A stretch of DNA of 64,000 nucleotides from contig NZ_JSEO01000005.1 in assembly GCF_001624705.1 (NCBI RefSeq), positions 124,001-188,000 on the forward strand, read 5' to 3'. The stretch's first letter is position 1. Every line of letters begins with the position of its first letter. The position numbers and the translations under genes were made by a program. This DNA comes from Marinomonas sp. SBI8L. GTDB taxonomy: Bacteria; Pseudomonadota; Gammaproteobacteria; Pseudomonadales; Marinomonadaceae. Under the pieces are notes generated by a model. That model ran no database searches and was not told where the DNA came from. It saw only the letters and a list, made by a program, of their open reading frames with translations. Shown piece by piece: positions 43,923-54,084 of the stretch.

Positions 43923-45094
43923 GCAAAATCAACCCATTTAGCATTGTCATCGGCTGATTCAACACAACGTTCTAAGAGTTGAACCCCTTCGATACCCGCA
44001 TCAATATCTGGGTACCAGGTGTTATTCACTGTTTCTAAATCACCCGCATTCATGGCTTTCATGACAATGCCAAAACGGCTATAGAGGTTGGCCCAAGACT
44101 CAAAGAAGCCTTCAGGGTGACCACCACCAATACGGTTGCTGCTCACCGCAAGATCATCATTATGTAGATAGCCCATACCACGCTCTAATACGCGAGCTGG
44201 TTCGCCTTGTACTTCATAGCTAAGCTGGTTTGGTCTTTCATCCCACCATTCAATACTGGCCTTTTCGCCTATCACACGTATCTTCTGCTGGTGCATAGAA
44301 CCCGCATTTACACCACTTGCCCAAAGTGTGCCCACAGCACCATTGGTAAAGCGCATCATGACATGAGCATTGTCTTCTAGCGGCGCACGAGATTTCACAA
44401 AGCTTTGACGAGTACAGCACAAAGAATCGACCGTTAATCCCGCCATTAATTGGGCTAGGTAGAAGGCATGCGTACCCACATCACCCAAAACATAAGTCGG
44501 GCCAGAGACTTCTGGGTTCATGCGCCATTTAGCACCCGGATCATTCTTCTCCACTTCGGTAGCATGAAAGCCATGGGCGAACTGCATATTGATAACGCGA
44601 ATTTCACCCAGATCACCACGTTGAATCATCTCTTTCGCCTGATGAATCATTTGGAAACCCGTGTAACCGTACATAACGCCAAAGATGCGGTTATGCTGGC
44701 TTGCTATCTCTTTAAGCTCTTGGGCTTCTGCCACGGTAAAGGTCACAGGTTTTTCACAAACCACATGTAAGCCAGCTAACAAAGCGGCTTTAGAAATAGC
44801 GTAGTGAGTGCCATTTGGCGTTGCGATAGAGACAGCTTGGATACCATCTTCACGTTTGGCTTCTGCCTCAAACATGACTTGGTAATCCGCATAACAACGG
44901 TCTGCATCCAGCCCCAAATTAATACCGAAATCACGGCAACGATCCGCATCTATATCAAAAGCACCGGCAACCAATTTAAAGTGACCATCACGGCTAGCAC
45001 CGGATCTGTGGGCATAACCGATTTGTGATCCACGACCACCACCGACCATGGCCCAACGTAACGCTTCTGCTTTATTTATTTCTTCACTAAACAT
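43919..45094 (-). CDS. Gfo/Idh/MocA oxidoreductase (inositol dehydrogenase-like)
   Basis: A 391-aa NAD(P)-dependent dehydrogenase. The nucleotide-binding GGGRGSQIGYAHR is near the N-terminus, the EKP motif (HVVCEKPVTF) is at about 125, and the catalytic GDVGTHAFY is in the middle. ATG 45094 follows GAGGAA; GTG 45100 is too close to it. Gene position between iolD and iolC suggests oxidation of myo- or scyllo-inositol or another ring intermediate. It is 13 bp from iolD and overlaps iolC. A second MocA-type enzyme is at 52838. Confidence 0.88.
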   Translation of the reverse strand: MFSEEINKAEALRWAMVGGGRGSQIGYAHRSGASRDGHFKLVAGAFDIDADRCRDFGINLGLDADRCYADYQVMFEAEAKREDGIQAVSIATPNGTHYAISKAALLAGLHVVCEKPVTFTVAEAQELKEIASQHNRIFGVMYGYTGFQMIHQAKEMIQRGDLGEIRVINMQFAHGFHATEVEKNDPGAKWRMNPEVSGPTYVLGDVGTHAFYLAQLMAGLTVDSLCCTRQSFVKSRAPLEDNAHVMMRFTNGAVGTLWASGVNAGSMHQQKIRVIGEKASIEWWDERPNQLSYEVQGEPARVLERGMGYLHNDDLAVSSNRIGGGHPEGFFESWANLYSRFGIVMKAMNAGDLETVNNTWYPDIDAGIEGVQLLERCVESADDNAKWVDFA

Positions 45095-45106
45095 TGTCAC
45101 TTCCTC

Positions 45107-46963
45107 TTACACGCCAGGACGTTGATGTGTACGCCCTGCACTAAAATCTGATACGGCTTTTTCGGTTCTTTCATCGCGAGTCACTTCTGGTAAACCCACT
45201 TCCCACCAGCAATCACAGCTAGACCATTTGGTAGAGTCGATATCAACCACGATAACTGACGTTCTATCGGCGGCTTTGGCACGGGCAAAGGCCGCATCAA
45301 AGTCTTGCATAGAGCCGACTTTTTCACTGATAGCGCCTTGGGCTTCTGCATGTTTAGCAAAATCCACTCGGGCAAATTCTGTCTCTGGATTCTCACGACG
45401 ACAGTCTTTTAATAGGTTATTGAAGGACTCATTACCTGTGTTGTTTTGCAACTTGTTAATCACGGCAAAACCTGCGTTATCACAGACAACAATGATCATC
45501 TTGTGGCCTGATAAAACCGAGCTGTAGATGTCTGAGTTAAGTATCATGTAAGAGCCATCGCCCACCATGACCACCACATCATTGTCTGGGTTCGCAATTT
45601 TCGCGCCCCAGCCACCCGCAATTTCATACCCCATGCAAGAGAAACCAAATTCGATATCAAACTTGCCAATCTGCTTGCTCTGCCAGTTCATGTTTAGCTC
45701 AGCAGGTAATCCACCTGCCGCCGTCAATACGGTATCGCCCGCTTCAGATAAACGGTTCACGGCACCGATAACCTGTGCATAAGAGGCCATTTCATCCCCA
45801 ACCACCGCCATTCTGTCATTACAAAGGGCTTTCCAATCATCAGCATGTTTTTTAGCTTGGCTTGACCAATCACTCGAACCTTGCCAATCCGCTAACAAGT
45901 GGCTGATCTTAGTCATGGTGACCTTGGCATCGGCGATAATCGGCATGGATAAGTGTTTGATCGCATCATGTCGACCCACATTGATGCTGATAATTTTAAG
46001 ATCAGGGTTTCTAAACACAGACCAAGAACCTGTGGTGAAATCCTGTAAACGCGTCCCTATCGCCACAACCACATCCGCATGGGCTGCTAGATAGTTGGCA
46101 GAGTTAGAACCCGTTACCCCAATTGGACCACCGTTTAATGGGTTGTCTTGCAACATGGTGGCGCGCCCAGCAATGGTTTCTATCACTGGCACATTATGCT
46201 TTTCTGCAAATTGTGCTAGTTCATCGGTCGCATGCGAGTAATGCACACCGCCACCACTGATAATTAAAGGACGCTCTGCATGGCTCAGTAACTTAACCGC
46301 CTCTTCTAGGTCGCGCAGTTCAGGTTCAGGGCGACGAATTCTATGCACTTTTTCTGCGAAGAATTGCTCTGGGTAGTCATAAGCCACACCTTGAATATCT
46401 TGCGGTAAACCGATAAATACCGGGCCGCAATCTGCTGGGTCCAACAAGGTATCAAGAGCTTGTGGCAAGGTTTGCAAGATTTGAGCTGGGTGGATAATCC
46501 TGTCCCAATAGCGAGTCACGGCTTTGAAAGCATCATTCGCTGTGGTCGATGGATTATGAAAATGCTCAGTTTGCTGCAACACAGGATCAGGCAAACGGCT
46601 CACATAGGCATCCCCTGCGAACATCAACAAAGGCAGTCTGTTGGTGTGAGCAATACCTGCTGCGGTAATCATATTGGTCGCACCCGGGCCAATAGATGCT
46701 GAGGCGATACCAATTTTTTGACGCTTATTGGCTTTAGCATAAGCCACAGCCGCCATGGCCATAGATTGCTCATTCTGACCACGCCAAGTCGGCAGCTCGT
46801 CTTCAGCATTCTTTAACTGCTGGCCTAAACAGGTCACATTACCGTGTCCAAATATGGCAAAAGAACAGCCAAATAAAGGCTCAACCTGTCCATTGATTTC
46901 AATTTTCTGTGCAACTAAATACTTCACTAATGCTTCGGCGAGTGTAAGGCGAACCGTTTTCAT
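45107..46963 (-). CDS. iolD: 3D-(3,5/4)-trihydroxycyclohexane-1,2-dione hydrolase
   Basis: IolD opens the ring of the dione to 5-deoxy-glucuronate. It is a 618-aa thiamine-diphosphate enzyme. EPLFGCSFAIFGHGNVTCLG is the family's N-terminal signature, and MVGDGSYMILNSDI with later VCDNAGFAVINKLQ is the ThDP/Mg2+ site. The size matches known IolD. It follows the inositol permease gene in the long minus-strand operon. Confidence 0.96.
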   Translation of the reverse strand: MKTVRLTLAEALVKYLVAQKIEINGQVEPLFGCSFAIFGHGNVTCLGQQLKNAEDELPTWRGQNEQSMAMAAVAYAKANKRQKIGIASASIGPGATNMITAAGIAHTNRLPLLMFAGDAYVSRLPDPVLQQTEHFHNPSTTANDAFKAVTRYWDRIIHPAQILQTLPQALDTLLDPADCGPVFIGLPQDIQGVAYDYPEQFFAEKVHRIRRPEPELRDLEEAVKLLSHAERPLIISGGGVHYSHATDELAQFAEKHNVPVIETIAGRATMLQDNPLNGGPIGVTGSNSANYLAAHADVVVAIGTRLQDFTTGSWSVFRNPDLKIISINVGRHDAIKHLSMPIIADAKVTMTKISHLLADWQGSSDWSSQAKKHADDWKALCNDRMAVVGDEMASYAQVIGAVNRLSEAGDTVLTAAGGLPAELNMNWQSKQIGKFDIEFGFSCMGYEIAGGWGAKIANPDNDVVVMVGDGSYMILNSDIYSSVLSGHKMIIVVCDNAGFAVINKLQNNTGNESFNNLLKDCRRENPETEFARVDFAKHAEAQGAISEKVGSMQDFDAAFARAKAADRTSVIVVDIDSTKWSSCDCWWEVGLPEVTRDERTEKAVSDFSAGRTHQRPGV

Positions 46964-47022
46964 ATCATGTCTCTTTTCAATATTAATAAGGTCTGGACTG
47001 AGCCCAAATTAAAGTTAAGCCA

Positions 47023-47997
47023 CTAAGCTTTTTTACGTTTTTGTGCATCTAATAACACGGCACTGATAATGATCATGCCCTTGATAATCTGCTGCCAGTA
47101 AGGATCAACACCCATCATATTTAGGCCCTTGTTCATCACACCGATAATCAAAGCACCGACAATACACATACCAACTGAACCCACTCCACCGGCTAAAGAA
47201 GTACCACCGATAACGGCGGCGGCTATGGCATCTAGCTCCCACATGTTGCCGAACGTTGGGTTACCTGCATAAGCTCGTGACGCCAACATAGCCCCTGCTA
47301 AACCTGCTAGAGCACCTGCTAAAACATAGACTTTGACTAAAGTAATCTCGACATTGACACCACAAATTCTGGCAGTTTTAACATTTCCGCCTATGGCAAA
47401 TACATGACGACCAAAGGTCATACGGCTCATCATGACGTGACACACAACGGCCACTAGCACATAGATGATTACCAAGCCAGGAATACCAAATACTGTGCCA
47501 TCACCAATGGAAGTAAAAGCATCTGAGCTTGCATCAACAGGGCGACCATCACTGAATAGTTGCGCCATACCACGGGCCATTGTCATCATGCCTAAAGTGG
47601 CGATGAAGGGTGGTATACGTCCATATGCGGTAATCGAACCATTAATAAGTCCACAGACACTGCCAACAAATAAAGCGGCACCAAAGGCAAAAATGGTCAT
47701 GCCATAACCTTCTGACCCTGTGACTATGCTTGCTCCGACAACAGAGGCTAACGCCACGATAGAGCCACCAGATAAGTCAATGCCCCCTGTGACAATGGCA
47801 AAGGTCACCCCTATGGCGATAATACCGAACATGGAAACCTGCTCTAAAATAGAGAGCACGTTACGAACAGAGGCAAAGCCATCTATTTTTAAAGATAAGG
47901 CAACAAACAAAAGCACCAAGATAATGAGCATGCCGTATTTGTTGAGAAATTCTGTGTAATTGGTTTTTGCTAAACGTTTATTTGCTAGAGAATCCAT
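47023..47997 (-). CDS. Inositol-type ABC transporter permease (RbsC family)
   Basis: A 324-aa permease of the CUT2 class with about ten hydrophobic helices. [29 protein letters not shown] and [43 protein letters not shown] are RbsC-type signatures. It overlaps the ATPase gene by one base. Its place in the iol operon makes inositol the likely substrate. Confidence 0.92.
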   Translation of the reverse strand: MDSLANKRLAKTNYTEFLNKYGMLIILVLLFVALSLKIDGFASVRNVLSILEQVSMFGIIAIGVTFAIVTGGIDLSGGSIVALASVVGASIVTGSEGYGMTIFAFGAALFVGSVCGLINGSITAYGRIPPFIATLGMMTMARGMAQLFSDGRPVDASSDAFTSIGDGTVFGIPGLVIIYVLVAVVCHVMMSRMTFGRHVFAIGGNVKTARICGVNVEITLVKVYVLAGALAGLAGAMLASRAYAGNPTFGNMWELDAIAAAVIGGTSLAGGVGSVGMCIVGALIIGVMNKGLNMMGVDPYWQQIIKGMIIISAVLLDAQKRKKA

Positions 47998-49547
47998 TAG
48001 GCAACCCCTTCTATGCGCAAGTCTGATGTGTCTATTGTTTGTTCGCTTGGTACTTCACCACCTGCGGCCATTTCTAAAATAACTTCTTGTGTAGCTTGTT
48101 CTCTGTCCACTATGCCTATCTCACGCCCTTCAGCCATGACCATGATGCGATCACTCAAAGACAAGAGTTCTAGCATTTCAGAAGAGACAATAATGATGGC
48201 TTTACCCAGTCTAGCCAGCTCAACAATAAGCTTATAAATTTCGGCCTTGGCGCCCACATCTATCCCTTTAGTTGGCTCATCTAAAATCAGCACCTCAGGT
48301 TCAAGTAGTAGCCAGCGAGCAATCAAAACCTTCTGCTGATTACCACCCGACAAATTGTCGATAATGGTATCTACCGTGGGTGTTTTGATGCGCAATTGCT
48401 TCTTCATGTCTTCAGCCACATGGGAAGCCAGCTCATCAGAAATCAAACCGGATTGAATATAAGGACCAAGCTCAGGCATGATCATGTTGTCGGTAACACT
48501 CATATTGAGCATCAGGCCTGTAAGCTTTCTATCTTCTGTGACAAAACCAATGCGCTGCTTAATGGCATCCATAGGTTTATAAATTTCGACTCTTTTGCCG
48601 TGTAGATAAATATCACCCGATTGAGCCGCTTTATAACCAAAGATGGCTTCTACCACTTCGCTTCGGCCTGCACCAACCAAGCCTGCAATACCAAAGACTT
48701 CGCCTTTTTTCACATCAAAGCTGATGTCTTCAAATTTGCCTGGCAAAGACAAGTTATTTACCTCTAATAGGGTTTCACCGATTTCGACTCGTTCACGCTC
48801 AAACATCTCATCCATTTCACGGCCAACCATCATATTGATTAGCTCTTCTTTGGTGATATCTGAGGTTTGTTTAGTGCCAATATATTCCCCATCTCGAATG
48901 ACAGATACTTCATCGGACAGCTCGAATACTTCCCCTAATTTATGGGAGATATAGATAATAGAGATGCCTCTTTCTTGCACCTTACGCACTATCTTATAAA
49001 GCTGTTGTACCTCTGATTCGGTTAGAGCTGTGGTTGGCTCATCCATGATGATGAGTTTGGCGTCATAAGAAACAGCCGTTGCTATGGCTAATAATTGCGC
49101 TTTAGCCACTGACACATCTTGCATCAAGGTTTCCACTTTCATGGGAATACCTAATTCATCTAGGACCTTAGCGGTTTCCTTATTCATGGCTTGATGATCC
49201 ATCAAAAAGCCTTTTCTTAACTCGCGGCCAAGAAAAAAGTTTGCCGCCACAGATAAGTTACCTGAAGGGCTGATTTCTTGAGGTACCATGGCCAATCCAG
49301 TGCGAATCGCATCAATCGGCACCTTAGGGGTAAAAGGCTGGCCATCAAATAAGATTTCGCCACCTTCGTCTGGTGTGTATAGGCCGTACAAAATTTTCAT
49401 TAAGGTTGATTTGCCTGCTCCGTTTTCACCCATGAGTGCATGGATGCTGCCTTTACGGATTGTCAGGTTGACTTGATCAAGCGCTTTGACTCCAGGAAAA
49501 GTCTTACTCACATTGATCATTTCTAAAATGCTGTCGGAGTTAGTCAT
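47997..49547 (-). CDS. Inositol-type ABC transporter double ATPase (RbsA family)
   Basis: A CUT2 ATPase with two nucleotide-binding domains, 516 aa from ATG 49547. The first has GENGAGKST and VSVAKAQLLAIATAV with LIIMDEPTTALTESE. The second has the degenerate GLVGAGRSEVVEAIFG and LSGGNQQKVLIARWLLLEPEVLILDEPTKGIDVGAK. This asymmetry is normal for RbsA-type proteins. It lies between the binding protein and the permease. Confidence 0.93.
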   Translation of the reverse strand: MTNSDSILEMINVSKTFPGVKALDQVNLTIRKGSIHALMGENGAGKSTLMKILYGLYTPDEGGEILFDGQPFTPKVPIDAIRTGLAMVPQEISPSGNLSVAANFFLGRELRKGFLMDHQAMNKETAKVLDELGIPMKVETLMQDVSVAKAQLLAIATAVSYDAKLIIMDEPTTALTESEVQQLYKIVRKVQERGISIIYISHKLGEVFELSDEVSVIRDGEYIGTKQTSDITKEELINMMVGREMDEMFERERVEIGETLLEVNNLSLPGKFEDISFDVKKGEVFGIAGLVGAGRSEVVEAIFGYKAAQSGDIYLHGKRVEIYKPMDAIKQRIGFVTEDRKLTGLMLNMSVTDNMIMPELGPYIQSGLISDELASHVAEDMKKQLRIKTPTVDTIIDNLSGGNQQKVLIARWLLLEPEVLILDEPTKGIDVGAKAEIYKLIVELARLGKAIIIVSSEMLELLSLSDRIMVMAEGREIGIVDREQATQEVILEMAAGGEVPSEQTIDTSDLRIEGVA

Positions 49548-49584
49548 AAGCAATATTATTTTTATTGGTGTCAGTCATTTTAAA

Positions 49585-49613
49585 TAGAGGGCGACCTCTG
49601 TAACCGCCCTCTA
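49585..49613 (-). other. Intercistronic hairpin after the inositol binding-protein gene
   Basis: Nine-bp perfect arms (49585-49593 and 49605-49613) around an 11-nt loop lie just after the binding-protein gene and before the ATPase. The same arrangement occurs at 20114 and 60149. Confidence 0.75.
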
Positions 49614-49656
49614 CTCTTTGGTACATCTCTTACTTAGGGAAGCTCACGCTTACCTA

Positions 49657-50598
49657 TTACTGCTTAGCAGCGTATTTCATTAGGTATTCCATTTTTTTGT
49701 CTTCTGCGACTAACTCAAAATCAATCCAGTTCATTTTCTGAACTTGCTGACCCATCGCTAGCTTGTACGCAATCTCAGCACCACCGTAGCCTTGGCCACG
49801 TGCGCTTTGGAAAACCGTTGAGTCTAACCCTGAACCTAGGTATTCAAGGGCATCAGGAGTGGCATCAACACCAGAGATGATCATGTCAGCATCGGTTTTA
49901 CCGGCTTTACGTGCGGCAAGGAGTGCACCAATCGCCATTTCATCATTGTTGGCTACGATGACATTAATTTCAGGATGCGCTTGCAATAAATCTTCTACAA
50001 TCTGCAAGGCTTTAGCTCTATCCCAGCGGCCTTCTTGTTCAGCAACCACCTTGATATTGGAATATTTTTCGAAAACTTGTTTGTTACCAGCAGTACGCTG
50101 TATCTGTGCTTCATGACCTAAAGCACCTAATAAGATAGCCACATTACCTTGCTTGCCATCTAGCATGCCTGCCACACTTTCACCCTGGATAATGCCAGCT
50201 TGAATAGATTCAGAACCTACATAAGCGTCGACTTTACGCATGGTTTGTTCACTTGGTAAACGGTTAACTATGACAAGAGGAATGCCAGCGCGATTTGCTT
50301 TTTTAGAGATAGGCTTAACAATGGCAACATCGGTTGGTACTACGAGTAAGGAGTTAACACCCGCGTCAATAAAGTTATCCACGTCATTTAGCATCTTACT
50401 TGGATCTTCATTGGCGTCTGTCATTTTGATTTCAACATCAGCATGTTTATCATCAAACTCATTCACACCTTCGAACAAGTAACTCATCCATTTATCTGCG
50501 AAAGATGGCATAGGCGCACCAATCACCAGAGAGTCAGCAAGTGCGATATTTGAAGCGGAACAAATGACGGCGGCAGCTAATAAGGTTTTTTTTATCAT
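49657..50598 (-). CDS. Inositol-type ABC transporter periplasmic binding protein
   Basis: A 313-aa RbsB-type binding protein. The signal peptide (TLLAAAVICSASNIALA) is followed by DSLVIGAPMPSFADKWM; NNDEMAIGALLAARKAG and SGVDATPDALEYL are family signatures. It is the first gene of the iol operon, 98 bp from the LacI-type palindrome. Inositol binding is inferred from context. Confidence 0.92.
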   Translation of the reverse strand: MIKKTLLAAAVICSASNIALADSLVIGAPMPSFADKWMSYLFEGVNEFDDKHADVEIKMTDANEDPSKMLNDVDNFIDAGVNSLLVVPTDVAIVKPISKKANRAGIPLVIVNRLPSEQTMRKVDAYVGSESIQAGIIQGESVAGMLDGKQGNVAILLGALGHEAQIQRTAGNKQVFEKYSNIKVVAEQEGRWDRAKALQIVEDLLQAHPEINVIVANNDEMAIGALLAARKAGKTDADMIISGVDATPDALEYLGSGLDSTVFQSARGQGYGGAEIAYKLAMGQQVQKMNWIDFELVAEDKKMEYLMKYAAKQ

Positions 50599-50695
50599 TT
50601 TTATTTCATCCTATATTGAGTCTCAACAAGTGGAAGCCGATGAAGTCAGTACACCAGCCTGATCACTCTTTAATCAGACTATCAATATGATTTTA

Positions 50696-50717
50696 TTTTT
50701 GCAAGCGCTTGCAAAAA
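50696..50717. promoter_or_regulatory. LacI-type operator of the divergent iol promoters
   Basis: A 22-bp perfect palindrome with centre GCAAGCGCTTGC lies between the binding-protein gene (minus) and the IolE-like gene (plus). The core is repeated at 55028-55041. The LacI-family gene at 51794 is the likely regulator of both. Confidence 0.88.
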
Positions 50718-50775
50718 CATTTTTAAAACTTATTATGAATGAGATCAAACATGGGCAACAATGGGATGAAAAAGC

Positions 50776-51666
50776 ATGAAGTTAGAAATCGGTAACGCGC
50801 CTTGTTCTTGGGGAGTTGAGCAGGCAGACAATCCCGAGAACCCACACTGGCATAAGGTATTGGATGAAAATAAAGCGGCAGGATTTAAAGGCATAGAATT
50901 AGGGCCTGTTGGTTTCTTCCCAGAAGACCCAAGCATTTTAGGTGACGCCTTGGCGACTCGTGAGCTGCAATTAACCGCCGGTGTTGTTTACCGACCTTTT
51001 CATGATCCGAACGCATTTGAAGAGGTATTAGATGCCGCCCACCGTACTTTTAAAGCACTGGTTTCCCACGGCGCTAAGACAGGGGTTTTAATCGACTCTA
51101 TTTCTGCTGAACGGGCTCTCACCTCAGGCAGGCCAGAAGAATCAAGGCGTCTAACCGGTAAAGACTGGTCGTCCATGATGGATAGAATCGATACCATAGC
51201 TAAAATTGGCAGCCTAGAATACGGTCTTGATATTTGCCTACATGGCCATGCAGCTGGCTTTATCGAATACCAAGACGAGATAGAAAACACCCTAGACAGC
51301 ATTGATGAAAAGCACCTGTCTTTGTGCATAGACACAGGCCATTGCCTATTCGCAGGCTTTGATCCAATTGCCTTTTATCTAAAACACCAAGAACGTACTC
51401 ATTATCTGCATTTCAAGGATACGGACCCTGACGTTAAAGCCAGAGTGATTCGCGACAGAGTCAATTTTTATCAGGCCATTAAAGAAGGTTTATTCTGTAA
51501 TTTAGGTAAAGGAGAGTGTGATTTTAAAACCTTATTTGAGGTGATGGATAAAGCCAATTTCTCCGGTTGGGCAACCGTCGAACAAGAATGCGATCCACTT
51601 GCTGATGCCAGCCTAAAAGATGCCAAAAATAATTACCATTTTCTTGAGAGCATAAGAAACAGCTAA
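50776..51666 (+). CDS. IolE-like TIM-barrel dehydratase/isomerase (copy 1)
   Basis: A 296-aa xylose-isomerase-like TIM barrel. The opening LEIGNAPCSWGVEQ, then GIELGPVGFFPEDP, CIDTGHCLFAGFDP (metal ligands) and THYLHFKDTDPDVKARV match the IolE/IolI/IolH group. The HFKD and GWATVEQECDP segments are closest to inosose dehydratase. No other IolE is present, so this or its paralogue at 54085 should supply that step (inosose to the trihydroxy-dione). It is transcribed away from the main operon across the LacI-type palindrome. Confidence 0.8.
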   Translation: MKLEIGNAPCSWGVEQADNPENPHWHKVLDENKAAGFKGIELGPVGFFPEDPSILGDALATRELQLTAGVVYRPFHDPNAFEEVLDAAHRTFKALVSHGAKTGVLIDSISAERALTSGRPEESRRLTGKDWSSMMDRIDTIAKIGSLEYGLDICLHGHAAGFIEYQDEIENTLDSIDEKHLSLCIDTGHCLFAGFDPIAFYLKHQERTHYLHFKDTDPDVKARVIRDRVNFYQAIKEGLFCNLGKGECDFKTLFEVMDKANFSGWATVEQECDPLADASLKDAKNNYHFLESIRNS

Positions 51667-51793
51667 ATTAGTCGTTCATTCTTTAACCACTTAAAATTTG
51701 ATTTCAATAACACTCATTTTGGAAATGTTGTACAATTGTGGACTTTATACGAGTATTTGCATGGAAATGCGTCTAAATGGGGTGAACTAGCTA

Positions 51794-52807
51794 ATGTCAG
51801 AAGATAGATTTAAACATGTAACTCAAAAGGAGGTTGCAGAAAAAGCTGGTGTTTCATTATCCGCTGTATCCCGCGCATTTACCGATGGTGCAAGTGTTTC
51901 CGCTAAGACCAAAGAGAAGATAGAAAAAGCAGCCAAAGCATTAGGCTATAAACCAAATATTTTGGCGCAATCTCTCATGACAAATCGCACTAAGCTGATT
52001 GGCATAGTGTCGAGTAATTTCGAAAATCCCGCCTTTATTGAGGTCTTTGATCTCATCACCCGTGAATTACAAGCCAAAGGCTATCGTTCCTTATTAGAGA
52101 ATCTGACTGAGAAATGTGAACCTGAGGCAGTACTCGATCGTTTATTACAATACCGAGTAGATGGGGTGCTCTTTATCTCCTCTGTTTTGCCAACCATTTT
52201 TGCAGAAGTTTGCGCCAAGGCGAAATTGCCAGCAGCCATTATGTTTGGTCGCGCGAATACCAATGGCCCTATCAATGTGGTTACCGCAGACAACTCGGGT
52301 GGTGGTAAATTAGGCGCTGAATTATTGCTAGAAAAAGGCTACCAAAGAATCGCCTTTTTAGGTGGGCCAGAAGATGCCACGACAACCATAGACAGAAAGC
52401 AAAGTGTGATAGACACCTTGAAAGCGCAAGGCCATGAACTCGTCGCTATCGAGCACTGTAGCTCATACTCTTATGAGGCAGGTCGTCAAAAATCCCTTGA
52501 GCTATTAAGCAAGAATACAGACATAGATGCGATTTTCTGTGGGGATGACATTCTTGCCATTGCCACCTTAGATACGGTTAGAGACTTAGGTAAAAAATGC
52601 CCAGAAGAAATTGGTGTTTTAGGCTTTAACGATATTCTGATGGCGTCTTGGGGAGCCTACAACCTGAGTACGGTACAACAGCCAATCCAGCAAATGGTAC
52701 TTGCCGCAGTGGATATTATTATCTCCCGCATAGAGAACCCTGAGTTAGGTACTGAGACCCGCTTACTCCCTTGTAAACTGGTCGAAAGAGGCACACTCGC
52801 TTCCTAG
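51794..52807 (+). CDS. LacI-family transcriptional regulator of the inositol genes
   Basis: A 337-aa LacI/GalR regulator. The N-terminal HTH VTQKEVAEKAGVSLSAVSRAFTDGASVSAKTKEKI and hinge ALGYKPNILAQSLMTNRTKLIGIVSS are clear. The periplasmic-binding-like domain ends in GFNDILMASWGAYNLSTVQQP. It lies between the IolE-like gene and the second MocA-type gene. GCAAGCGCTTGC palindromes at 50696 and 55028 fit LacI-family operators. The inducer is probably an inositol derivative. Confidence 0.9.
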   Translation: MSEDRFKHVTQKEVAEKAGVSLSAVSRAFTDGASVSAKTKEKIEKAAKALGYKPNILAQSLMTNRTKLIGIVSSNFENPAFIEVFDLITRELQAKGYRSLLENLTEKCEPEAVLDRLLQYRVDGVLFISSVLPTIFAEVCAKAKLPAAIMFGRANTNGPINVVTADNSGGGKLGAELLLEKGYQRIAFLGGPEDATTTIDRKQSVIDTLKAQGHELVAIEHCSSYSYEAGRQKSLELLSKNTDIDAIFCGDDILAIATLDTVRDLGKKCPEEIGVLGFNDILMASWGAYNLSTVQQPIQQMVLAAVDIIISRIENPELGTETRLLPCKLVERGTLAS

Positions 52808-52837
52808 CTCGTATGCCTTTTACCATTAAATTGAGCC

Positions 52838-54001
52838 TTAAAGCACTACCCAATCTCCGTTATTGTCCCGCGATTTAATCGCTGCCTGCACAAACTTCAC
52901 CCCTTGTGCACCCTCTTCAATCGTAGGAAACGAATAAGCCAAAGGATGGGCTTCCACCCCAGTTGCTTTCGCAATAACCACCTCAGCCAAATCCGTATAA
53001 AGATTCGCAAAAGCCTCGCGATACCCTTCAGGATGACCAATTGCAATGCGGCTAACGCGATTCGCGGCATCCGTCAAACCAACACCACCTTTTTGCAGTA
53101 TTTTAGTCCCCTGATCTAGGCTTCTTACCATGAGCTGGTTGGGCTGCTCTTGATGCCATTCAATGCCACCTTTGCTACCAAAGACACGAATATAAAGACC
53201 ATGATCAGCCCCAGCGGCGGCTTGGGTAATATAAAAACGACCTCTGGCATTATTTGAATAGCGGGTCAGAATACCGGCATAATCATCAGCTTCTCGCCCG
53301 GGTACTAGACTTGTGACATCGGCACTTAATTCACTCGGTTCCATACCAGTCACAAATGAGGCGAGGTGATAACAGTGAGTGGCAATGTCTCCCAATATCA
53401 AAGACGGTCCCGCTATCTCTGGATCCATATGCCAATTGGTATTGTCTAATTCAGAAGGTGTCAGTTCAGCCAAATGACCTTGCACATAATCACATTGCAC
53501 CATGCGGATTTCACCCAGTTCGCCAGACTCAATCAAGGCTTTTGCCTCACGTACCATGGGATAACCTGAATAGCCGTAAGCGACACAGCAAGCAAGTTTG
53601 CTTTGTTGCACTCGCTCCACCAGATCCATAGCCTGATCAAGTTCATTGGTTAACGGCTTTTCACACATGATATGAAAACCATGCTCTATGGCTAAGCAGG
53701 CAATTTCATAATGGCTATTATTGGGCGTCATGATAGCGATCACATCAACCTTATCTTCCCTTTCGGCTTCTGCTCGTATCATTTGCTCTGGGTTTGCATA
53801 ACCACGAGCTATACCTAGCTCTTTGGCACTCGCAATGGATTTATCTGGGTTAGATGAGAAGACACCAGCCACCACTTCGTAATACTCTTCTAGCGTGGCA
53901 GCACCGCGATGCACTATGCCGATAAAAGAGCCTGGGCCACCACCAATAACACCTAATCTTAATTTACGTCCTAACGCATTAATCACAGGATTTACAGCCA
54001 T
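52838..54001 (-). CDS. Gfo/Idh/MocA oxidoreductase (copy 2)
   Basis: A 387-aa dehydrogenase similar to the one at 43919: GVIGGGPGSFIGIVHR for NAD(P), HIMCEKPLTNE, and GDIATHCYHLA as the catalytic motif. Two MocA-type enzymes in one inositol cluster suggest separate enzymes for different inositol isomers (for example myo and scyllo or D-chiro). It is 83 bp downstream of the second IolE-like gene on the minus strand. Confidence 0.88.
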   Translation of the reverse strand: MAVNPVINALGRKLRLGVIGGGPGSFIGIVHRGAATLEEYYEVVAGVFSSNPDKSIASAKELGIARGYANPEQMIRAEAEREDKVDVIAIMTPNNSHYEIACLAIEHGFHIMCEKPLTNELDQAMDLVERVQQSKLACCVAYGYSGYPMVREAKALIESGELGEIRMVQCDYVQGHLAELTPSELDNTNWHMDPEIAGPSLILGDIATHCYHLASFVTGMEPSELSADVTSLVPGREADDYAGILTRYSNNARGRFYITQAAAGADHGLYIRVFGSKGGIEWHQEQPNQLMVRSLDQGTKILQKGGVGLTDAANRVSRIAIGHPEGYREAFANLYTDLAEVVIAKATGVEAHPLAYSFPTIEEGAQGVKFVQAAIKSRDNNGDWVVL

Positions 54002-54084
54002 AAAACAACCTCAATACTTCATCATTAATAAGCAATAGACACAGCTAAAAGAGCCATTTTTCAATGGCTCTTTTACATCAGGCC